A DNA stretch of 5,039 nucleotides from Rhodobiaceae bacterium UBA7378 (lineage in GTDB: Bacteria; Pseudomonadota; Alphaproteobacteria; RS24). The stretch lies in the NCBI GenBank assembly GCA_002469805.1, contig DKNW01000139.1, positions 1 to 5,039 on the forward strand, in the 5' to 3' direction. The notes under the pieces were generated by a model, which saw only the letters and a program-made list of their open reading frames with translations, did not search any database and had not been told where the DNA came from. A program made the position numbers and the translations under genes. Below are positions 1 to 5,039 of this stretch, piece after piece (position 1 is the first letter of the stretch; every line of letters starts with the position of its first letter).

Positions 1-1
1 C

Positions 2-361
2 ATTCGCGTGCTTCTGCATGATGCGGAAGAAGAGGTCGGCGTGGCGGTTGCCGCGCGGGACGTTGAAAGCGACACCAATCTGTCCGACCGCGATATCGAT
101 CAATATCTTAAAGGTCTAGATTTACTAATTACCGAAGAGGCGACGGTGGCGCTGCGGGCTGAATTTTTGCGCTATTCGAGTGTGTTTGATACCGACAGGT
201 CGCGCGAGACCATTCGCCAGGCCGTGGCTGAGATTACCAAGCCGCTGATCGAGGAATGGATCAATCGCAATATGGCAAGTATTGCGCGCGAGGTTATCAG
301 CGAAGCCATAGGGAAAATTTCCCGAATTCGTGCCGCAGGATCTTATACTTCAACCAAGTAA
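2..361 (+). CDS. PopZ/DUF2497-like protein, C-terminal part (5' end outside window)
   Basis: The frame is open to the left window edge, so this is the 3' part of a longer gene; the GTG at 8 is not a convincing start. The visible 119 residues begin with an acidic, probably disordered stretch and end in a helical region. The segment KPLIEEWINRNMASIAREVI, about 35 residues before the stop, resembles the conserved C-terminal helices of the DUF2497/PopZ family, whose typical form is RPMLKxWLDxNLPxIVExxV. In that family the C-terminal helices drive oligomerisation of a pole-organising scaffold, with an acidic disordered region before them, which matches the layout seen here. The match is divergent: Asn and Met replace the usual Asp and Leu-Pro. 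The family call is from memory of the motif, so a generic helical C-terminus cannot be excluded. The lipoprotein gene follows about 70 bases downstream on the same strand. Confidence 0.55.
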   Translation: MRVLLHDAEEEVGVAVAARDVESDTNLSDRDIDQYLKGLDLLITEEATVALRAEFLRYSSVFDTDRSRETIRQAVAEITKPLIEEWINRNMASIAREVISEAIGKISRIRAAGSYTSTK

Positions 362-432
362 GCGGTGTTTGCCCAGTGAGTATTCCAGTTTTAGGTTTTT
401 CATCGGCCGGATCGGAAACTAGACTAATCGTG

Positions 433-1587
433 ATGGGTTGCTCGGCGCTCCGGCTTACTATGAGCGTGGCATTGTGTCTGCTGGTCGTGGCGTGCGGTGG
501 ATTCACCGGTTTAGAGAAGCGGGACTTGGAAGGCCAGTTACGCTCGCTAGAAAAGGAAGTTGAACTGAAACAGCGCGACCTACGCAGTAAGCAATCAATT
601 TATGATGCGGAAAAACTTATCCTTGACGAAATGGATGAACGCCACCGCAAAGCGCGTATGCTGCTTTTGCAGGGGTTCAAAATAGCCAATGAACAAGTAT
701 TGCAGAAATTTTTGGCCGAGCTCCGACAGGAATATGACCAAATCCAGCCCGAAACCATTTTGGGGTTGGCGCAAAATGCCGATCTGAATGCGTTGGCATT
801 GTTCGGGCGCAACGAACTGGCCGAGGCTGATGAATATGTCGATTTGAAAAAGAGTTTTATTTTTGTCGGCGGCGATATCAGCACAGGTATTTCCCTGGGG
901 CGCATGACAGAGCTTTCGAATGAGGTGAGCTTGCGAGTATTAAGCCTTAATATGGCCGGGTTACGATTGTCTACTGTGCTGAGGTCGCTAGCGCGCACTA
1001 TGTCTTTGCCAATTTATCTGTCACCCGGTGTAGAGGCGGTCACCCAACCTGTAAGCCTGGAAATCTCGAAAGCCAATGCGCTGAATATTTTAGACATTAT
1101 CATCGACAATTATGGCCTCGCCTTGGCCTATGACCGTAAGACGGGCATTGCGCGGTTTTATTTGCGCCATGAATTTGCCTCCCGCATGGCCGCTGCTATA
1201 GAGGCAGCCGAAGAGCACAATAAACGGGCAAAAAATATGCGAAAAATCCGCGATCTTGAAAGTGACGAGGCTGCAATCCGGCAAATTTATCTTGATTATT
1301 TTCAGCACCCCGATGATGCAGGCCGCGCTCGCTCGCTCATGAACGATGCGCTCGTCGAAGCTAATTATTCACTGGGCGTCTCGCAAGCGATCATCAGCTT
1401 CAAGCAGAACGCGCTCACAAATGAGGGCTCCCTAGCAGTGTTGGACTCGACCCATAGCACTGAGCGGCGCGGTCAGCTTAAAACTGTTCGGGACGCGCAA
1501 TTTTCGCTCCAAGATATCAAAGCTGAGGTTGGCAGGCTGTTAACCAGAAAATTGGAAACTCAACGCCTGCTGACGGAAATAAAATAA
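433..1587 (+). CDS. Coiled-coil lipoprotein with an STN (secretin N-terminal)-like domain
   Basis: The ATG at 433 gives 384 residues beginning with a lipoprotein signal peptide: Arg7, a hydrophobic core and the lipobox VVA-C with Cys21. Gly at +2 suggests sorting to the outer membrane. The frame is open upstream to 256, and GTG codons at 376 and 430 are alternative starts; no strong ribosome binding site separates them, so the signal peptide decides the choice. Residues about 27-75 are a charged heptad-like coiled coil. Residues about 165-245 look like an STN domain, the short beta-alpha-beta fold of secretins and TonB-dependent receptors: a VLSLNMAGLRLSTVLRSLA strand-helix, a YLSPGVEAVTQPVSLEI pair, then a NALNILDIIIDNYGLALAY helix-strand. 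A helical, charged tail follows (about 250-384). No secretin pore domain is present, so this is not a complete secretin. It could be a pilotin-like or envelope-assembly accessory factor; that role is inference. Gene existence is secure, function is not. Confidence 0.8.
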   Translation: MGCSALRLTMSVALCLLVVACGGFTGLEKRDLEGQLRSLEKEVELKQRDLRSKQSIYDAEKLILDEMDERHRKARMLLLQGFKIANEQVLQKFLAELRQEYDQIQPETILGLAQNADLNALALFGRNELAEADEYVDLKKSFIFVGGDISTGISLGRMTELSNEVSLRVLSLNMAGLRLSTVLRSLARTMSLPIYLSPGVEAVTQPVSLEISKANALNILDIIIDNYGLALAYDRKTGIARFYLRHEFASRMAAAIEAAEEHNKRAKNMRKIRDLESDEAAIRQIYLDYFQHPDDAGRARSLMNDALVEANYSLGVSQAIISFKQNALTNEGSLAVLDSTHSTERRGQLKTVRDAQFSLQDIKAEVGRLLTRKLETQRLLTEIK

Positions 1588-1600
1588 AATAAAATAAAAG
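1577..1600 (+). repeat. AAAAT pentanucleotide tandem array at the lipoprotein stop codon
   Basis: The array reads AAAT, then AAAAT three times, then AAAAG. The lipoprotein's TAA at 1585-1587 lies inside it. Further TAA triplets at 1580, 1590 and 1595 mean all three forward frames are closed within the array. A gain or loss of one unit would therefore not extend the protein. Confidence 0.85.
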
Positions 1601-1832
1601 ACTGCCGAAAGCTGCGCCAAAAACTGATGAAAGCGACGAAGTGGACACTAAGCTCTGCGACAATCCGGCGGAGCAAATTTGCAAGTACAGGCCGCGCGTA
1701 AATCCAGAGATCAGCTGAGAAATATTGAGCTAATCTTTGCCGCAAAGTAAGCGAATTTGGCTCCGAAGAGTCAAACGCGTGTGGCTGTAAGTCGACAGAC
1801 CGTGTGGTGCATATTCGCGAAGAACTCCCTTC
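1601..1832. other. Unassigned intergenic stretch between convergent genes
   Basis: No convincing gene is seen. A forward frame from 1593 to a TGA at 1716 is open for about 40 codons and reads as an acidic peptide including LCDNPAEQICKYRPR, but it has no start codon context. Another short open stretch (about 1719-1852) leads into the transposase-like remnant. A small inverted repeat CTTTG-CCG-CAAAG sits at about 1735-1747, and TCAGCTGA at 1711-1718 is a palindrome. Neither is followed by a T-run, so neither is called a terminator. The stretch may be decayed coding sequence. Confidence 0.5.
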
Positions 1833-2005
1833 CTATTTTTCCCAGCTATAATTTGACGCACTGAAACCTATTGAGCACATGGCCGAACGATAAGAACAAT
1901 TCTATTTTGATGCTGCCAATGGCAGTATGGCCAGCCCCGATATAGCGAAAACACCGCAAGACCTTCAAGGTACTCAAGCTGACTATAATCAGCTTCGTGC
2001 TACCC
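1833..2005 (+). pseudogene. Probable decayed 3' end of an IS630-type transposase
   Basis: Allowing small indels, the plus strand shows LFF (1833-1841), then Pro-Ala, Tyr-Asn, and DALKPIEHM (1855-1881). This is the order seen in the C-terminal catalytic region of IS630-family DDE transposases, LFFLPxYSPDLNPIEHxW, where the Glu (codon 1873-1875) would be the last catalytic acid. Further on, DAANGSMASPDIAKT (1908-1952) and ADYNQLRAT (1975-2001) weakly recall the KAAARTVxxLWxAI and CANYFxxxGY tail of the family. There is a stop (TAA, 1891-1893) and at least two apparent frame changes, so it is not functional. No terminal inverted repeats or full element were found. The match was made by eye on a short motif and could be chance. 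Confidence 0.4.
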
Positions 2006-2052
2006 CCAATTGTAGTAAGCGCCGACATAAGCGCTGTTACCAAAAACCCGCC

Positions 2053-2973
2053 TTAGATGGTTTCGGAAGCATATTCCCGTGCCTTGAGAAGATAAACTTC
2101 TGGGGCGATAAGCCCTGCCTGAAACAGTTCGCGCAGGGCACGCATTTTGCGCTCCACCTCGGCAAGCCGTTCTATCTCGTCAATCGCTCCCGCTTCGTTC
2201 ATCTCACGCGCTATGTCCAATGCGGCAGCGGCTTTTGCGCCTTGGGCTGTGTCGGTCGTCGCAGCTGTGGCGGTTGCAAGTGATGTCTGGCTCTCTTCGA
2301 CGAGGTCGGCTACGGCATTGGCAATGGCGTTAGGGGTTAACGCGGGGTCATATATTTTTGAGGAGGTTGCTTGAGAGGTGTGCTCCACGTCACCCCGTTT
2401 GCGCGACCGCCAACTCTTGCCGAATAGGGCGAATCGAGCAGGCTTTTGAGCCGCGCCTTGACGTGGGATAGAAATTCCATCGTGACCAAGCGGGTGAGCT
2501 GCGTAATCTACAGTGTTTGTCATACTTGAAGCGGTATCAAACTCTGGCACGGCTGTCTCGGCGGCAATATTTGGCGCAATGTGCGAGGGGCCTGGTTCGG
2601 TGTCTTTGATTTCGACAGAAAACGCATATACGGGGTCAAGTTGCCCTGCAGCGTCTTCGCCATCCAACTCACGCATCATTTCGAGGGGCGAACTGGGGCT
2701 TTTACCCCCTGAGGTGGGCGTGTCCAAATCAGGTATCGGGACAGTGCCGTTGACCGTGTCGGAAACGCTCGCACTGGCCACCAAACCGTCCATTGACGCG
2801 TTAATCCCAACAACCTCGCCGACGAGCTCAACATCGGTTTCGCTATCCCGCTTACTCAGCCGCTGCGCGATGATCATGACGAGTAGGAGTAACAAGATGA
2901 CCCCTAAGGTTGCTCCAACAACCTGACCCTCGTTATTCATCATTTGCAAAACGATGTTGAACGTCTCTTCCAT
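2053..2973 (-). CDS. Single-pass membrane protein with a SHOCT-like C-terminal domain
   Basis: The ATG at 2973 is preceded by AGAAAG four bases upstream and gives 306 residues. The frame is open to a GTG at 3012, which would add 13 residues but has no visible ribosome binding site. Residues about 18-37 form one hydrophobic helix (GATLGVILLLLLVMIIAQRL), followed at once by SKR. With the acidic N-terminus this suggests N-terminus out, C-terminus in the cytoplasm. Residues about 45-260 are low-complexity, rich in Ser, Thr, Ala, Asp and Pro, and probably disordered, with a basic patch (SWRSRKRGD) near 190. Residues about 265-303 form a helical hairpin, with LRELFQAGLIAPEVY followed by LLKAREYA. 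This resembles the SHOCT short C-terminal domain (LxxLxxxGxITxEEFxxxKxxLL), a presumed oligomerisation or nucleic-acid-binding module. No enzyme motif is visible. It lies on the same strand as the rhomboid but about 210 bases away, so it may have its own promoter. Confidence 0.8.
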   Translation of the reverse strand: MEETFNIVLQMMNNEGQVVGATLGVILLLLLVMIIAQRLSKRDSETDVELVGEVVGINASMDGLVASASVSDTVNGTVPIPDLDTPTSGGKSPSSPLEMMRELDGEDAAGQLDPVYAFSVEIKDTEPGPSHIAPNIAAETAVPEFDTASSMTNTVDYAAHPLGHDGISIPRQGAAQKPARFALFGKSWRSRKRGDVEHTSQATSSKIYDPALTPNAIANAVADLVEESQTSLATATAATTDTAQGAKAAAALDIAREMNEAGAIDEIERLAEVERKMRALRELFQAGLIAPEVYLLKAREYASETI

Positions 2974-3185
2974 GGCGCTTTCTATTGTATCCCAAAACGA
3001 AATGATTCTCACAATATTTCAGCGCCGCATCCCACAGTACGTTAGTCTATCAATCGCGCTCCTCAAAAAAAACCTCCAACACGTGGTGCGTTCGATTTCC
3101 AAAAGGGAACCGCCAAGGGTTTGGACAGGTTAACGCCTATTATTAAATTAAAAGAGTATCGTACTAGCCTGCGTGCAAAGCCTGT

Positions 3186-3964
3186 TCAACTGCCTGATGG
3201 CGGCTCACTTTTGTCGAGTTTCGTGACATTGGGAATATGGGTCGGCGAAGCCTGCACGCGGGAAACCTCGAACGCCTTTGTGTGCGCGGGCTCGAATAGG
3301 CGCACATGGCGGCGCTTGAAAAAGGGAATGAGCGCCATGCCGGCAACAAAGCCGCCAATATGCGCCACATAGGCCACATTGCTGCCGACCTGACCCAGAT
3401 TTGTGAATTGCAGTATAATCCAGCCGCCAAGCACCAAAAATGCCGGCACATTCATTACTCTGAAAAACACCAGAATTCCGACAATGCAACGAATATTGGC
3501 GCGCGGGTGCAGCAGTAGATAAGCCCCCAGCACGCCGGCAATGGCACCGCTGGCGCCGACCATGGGCACAGGCGAAGAGGGATCCGTCAAGGCCTGGGCA
3601 AAAGCCGCACAAACCCCGCACAAAAGGTAGAAAATAATGAACCGCCCGCGCCCGATACTGTCTTCGACATTGTCTGAAAAAATCCAGAGATAAAGCATAT
3701 TACCGCCCAGATGCATAAACCCGCCATGCATGAACATGGAGGTGAACAGTGTGGTCCAGCCGCTAACCGGATGCGGCATGGCTGTGTCTATCGGGGCACC
3801 AAACAGGCGCGCGGGCACCATCCCAAAGCCGTATATCGCCGCTTGCTGCGCGGCACCCAGCGACATTGCCAGTAGAAGACGCACAGGCACAAGCCGAGAA
3901 TGGCATAGGATATCCAAGGTCGTCGGCGGGTTGGATTGTCGTCGCTAATGGGCAGAAAAAACAT
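3186..3964 (-). pseudogene. Rhomboid-family intramembrane serine protease, frameshifted after TM1
   Basis: Rhomboids cleave membrane proteins within the bilayer using a Ser-His dyad. The ATG at 3964 opens MFFLPISDDNPTRRRP and the first transmembrane helix, ending in FYWQ (codon 3868-3866). The rest of the protein continues in a different frame from the ATG at 3866, which overlaps that codon by one base. Adding one A (CAATG to CAAATG) would restore about 259 residues. In that restored numbering the family landmarks are: the HGGFMHLGGNMLYLW segment, with His and Asn of the oxyanion region, at about 80-94; the GASG motif with catalytic Ser139; and AHIGG with catalytic His202. Five or so further hydrophobic segments are present, and the cytoplasmic tail is charged. 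All catalytic residues are kept, so the break is recent or a sequencing error; no slippery heptamer is visible. A shortened protein starting at 3866 (226 residues, lacking TM1) is possible. The start lies one base after the previous gene's stop, which suggests translational coupling. Confidence 0.85.
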
Positions 3965-3965
3965 G

Positions 3966-4412
3966 TTACGACCCGCCGCTTGGCCGGCTGCCCGGACTGC
4001 GAAACTCGGCCGGTGGCTGGGGGTTTTTGCTTGGGTCTGTGTCGACCATGCGGATTTGCATATTTTTTCCCGTGGCAAACTCGTCGAGCAGGTCTTTCAG
4101 CCCTTGCGCGTTTTGGGTTGGATACACCGCCTCGCCTTTAATATAGATCGTGAAGGAACGCTGGTGTTTTTCCTGTTTTTGCGGGTCGTCTATAACCGAT
4201 TTTGTCCAGTGATAGAGTGGGTAATTTTCGATGCCATTTGCCTCAGCCTCGGCACAATAGCCGCAAAACTCGTCATAGACGCATGCCAGTTTTGCCTCGA
4301 AGCGTTCCAGAACGGTACCCAGTTCGCGGGCTGTGGCGTTGTCCCCATGTTCGCGCAAATCCCGCGACAAGGCGGCGTCGGCATTGATGCGTAGCTGACA
4401 CAAATTTTCCAT
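3966..4412 (-). CDS. Hypothetical 148-residue protein with a CGYC motif, between sbmA and the rhomboid gene
   Basis: I do not recognise this family. The ATG at 4412 lies six bases after the sbmA stop, and its own TAA is separated by one base from the rhomboid ATG, which fixes it as the middle gene of an operon. There is no signal peptide or membrane helix, so it is probably cytoplasmic. Residues about 10-60 look helical and carry four cysteines in the protein's first third: Cys5, Cys44 and the pair Cys50-Gly-Tyr-Cys53. Residues about 86-115 (SFTIYIKGEAVYPT, then a GLKDLLDEF helix) suggest a strand-turn-strand-helix. The last 25 residues are Pro, Ser and Gly rich and probably disordered. CxxC motifs occur in redox and metal-binding proteins. 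The one here follows predicted helix rather than the strand expected in a thioredoxin fold, so I do not call it a thioredoxin. The gene call rests on length, tight spacing and protein-like composition. Confidence 0.75.
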   Translation of the reverse strand: MENLCQLRINADAALSRDLREHGDNATARELGTVLERFEAKLACVYDEFCGYCAEAEANGIENYPLYHWTKSVIDDPQKQEKHQRSFTIYIKGEAVYPTQNAQGLKDLLDEFATGKNMQIRMVDTDPSKNPQPPAEFRSPGSRPSGGS

Positions 4413-4418
4413 CGGAAC

Positions 4419-5039
4419 CTAATACTCTCTTTCACCCGCTTCAATGAATTCTTCATCAATACGCGGCAATGGTAAACCCTCAATCGCGCGTTCAAAACCC
4501 TGCAGGCGTTTATAGATTGATATCAATTCGATGATCGTTGTCCACGAAAACACCAGAAATTGAAAAGACGAGGCCACTTGTCCGAAAGCGCGAATGATCT
4601 GGTTCATGATGCCCAGCGTGATTTTGCCGCTCACAATGGTCGGCACAAGAAAAACATAAGCGATCACATTGTCGGCCTGAAGATACATGTATCGGAACAA
4701 GTTGAAGTAGGTGTAGTGAATATAAATCCGGAAATAGTTTCGCCGGACATTGTGGAATAATTCTCTCAGCGTCGGTGGCGCGGCGCGCGCGGCATTGTCT
4801 TCGCCGAATACCAATTCTTTTCTATAGGCCGCCTCGACGCGCTGGTTTTTGAACTCCAGCCCCGGCAAATTCACACCCGCCAGAATGAGCAAGGCTGTGC
4901 CAAAGGTTGACCACGCCAATGCCAGAAACACAAGCCCATAGGGTATCGAGCCGAGTATGGGGATGGTTTCAACATGCACTGACAGCGCCGCCAATACCGG
5001 AATGAAAGCGATGAGCGTCATAATCGAGTCGACAAAGGC
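4419..5039 (-). CDS. sbmA: SbmA/BacA-family peptide antibiotic transporter, C-terminal half
   Basis: Inner-membrane importer of the SbmA/BacA family (SLiPT transporters). These are homodimers that use the proton gradient to bring in peptides such as microcins and proline-rich antimicrobial peptides; BacA is needed for chronic host infection and symbiosis in rhizobia and Brucella. The frame runs off the right window edge, so only the last 206 residues of a protein normally about 400 long are seen. Recognisable family segments in order are SIMTLIAFIPVL, LPGLEFKNQRVEAAYRKEL, RRNYFRIYIHYTYFN, YLQADN, VSGKITLGIMNQI, FGQVASSFQF and SWTTIIELISIYKRL. The protein ends about 30 residues after the last of these, with no nucleotide-binding domain, so it is the SbmA/BacA type and not an ATPase-fused BclA type. 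It is the first visible gene of an apparent operon with the 148-residue protein and the rhomboid. Whether it is functionally closer to SbmA or BacA cannot be told from this part. Confidence 0.95.
   Translation of the reverse strand, partial: AFVDSIMTLIAFIPVLAALSVHVETIPILGSIPYGLVFLALAWSTFGTALLILAGVNLPGLEFKNQRVEAAYRKELVFGEDNAARAAPPTLRELFHNVRRNYFRIYIHYTYFNLFRYMYLQADNVIAYVFLVPTIVSGKITLGIMNQIIRAFGQVASSFQFLVFSWTTIIELISIYKRLQGFERAIEGLPLPRIDEEFIEAGEREY

Noticed and set aside
1577..1600. AAAAT array as a phase-variation switch
   Set aside because: Stops occur in every frame within the array, so changes in unit number cannot switch the reading frame into a longer product.
1846..2043. Minus-strand open frame of 65 codons starting with TTG
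   Set aside because: It has a poor start, no recognisable motif, and lies antisense to the transposase-like remnant; it is most likely chance.
2513..2926. Plus-strand open frame of 137 codons inside the membrane-protein gene
   Set aside because: Its Ser/Thr-rich peptide is the antisense of the low-complexity linker of the real minus-strand gene.
2984..3014. Promoter-like TTGTGA and TACAAT boxes upstream of the membrane-protein ATG
   Set aside because: The spacing is 19 bases and the -10 box lies too close to the ATG to leave a normal leader; too weak to list.
3061..3090. Run of eight T on the minus strand after the rhomboid gene, as a terminator
   Set aside because: No stable stem precedes the T-run; only the short CACGTG palindrome lies nearby, so factor-independent termination is not supported.
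3126..3146. CtrA-like TTAA half-sites (TTAA-N9-TTAAC on the minus strand)
   Set aside because: The CtrA consensus needs a seven-base spacer; here it is nine, in an AT-rich stretch downstream of the rhomboid stop.
3936..4394. Plus-strand open frame of 152 codons opposite the CGYC protein
   Set aside because: It runs antisense through two genes whose spacing with sbmA and the rhomboid supports the minus strand; it shows no family motif.

Overview
The window suggests an alphaproteobacterium of moderate GC content. The evidence is a PopZ-type (DUF2497-like) C-terminus at the left edge and an SbmA/BacA-family peptide transporter at the right edge. The rhomboid opens with an alphaproteobacterial-style N-terminus (MFFLPISDDNPTRRRP). 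I cannot place it more finely than class.

Left, plus strand (1-1600): the 3' end of a PopZ/DUF2497-like gene is followed by a predicted outer-membrane lipoprotein. This has a lipobox cysteine, long coiled coils and one secretin/TonB short N-terminal (STN)-like domain, but no secretin channel. Its stop codon lies in a short AAAAT tandem array that closes all three forward frames.

Middle (1601-2052): a gene-poor gap of about 450 bases between convergent genes. It holds short open stretches with no clear gene. Its right half looks like the decayed 3' end of an IS630-type transposase, including a DALKPIEH stretch that resembles the DLNPIEH motif.

Right, minus strand (2053-5039): read in transcription order, this starts with sbmA/bacA (5' end outside the window). 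Six bases later comes a 148-residue protein of unknown function with a CGYC motif. One base after that comes a rhomboid-family intramembrane serine protease. These three look like one operon. The rhomboid carries its catalytic motifs but has lost its reading frame near 3866: transmembrane segment 1 is in one frame and the rest in another. About 210 bases further on, a separate minus-strand gene encodes a one-pass membrane protein with a long disordered linker and a SHOCT-like C-terminal hairpin.

The operon's common theme is the inner membrane: peptide uptake next to intramembrane proteolysis. No functional link between the plus-strand lipoprotein and the minus-strand genes can be shown from the sequence. 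No RNA genes, CRISPR arrays or convincing factor-independent terminators were seen.
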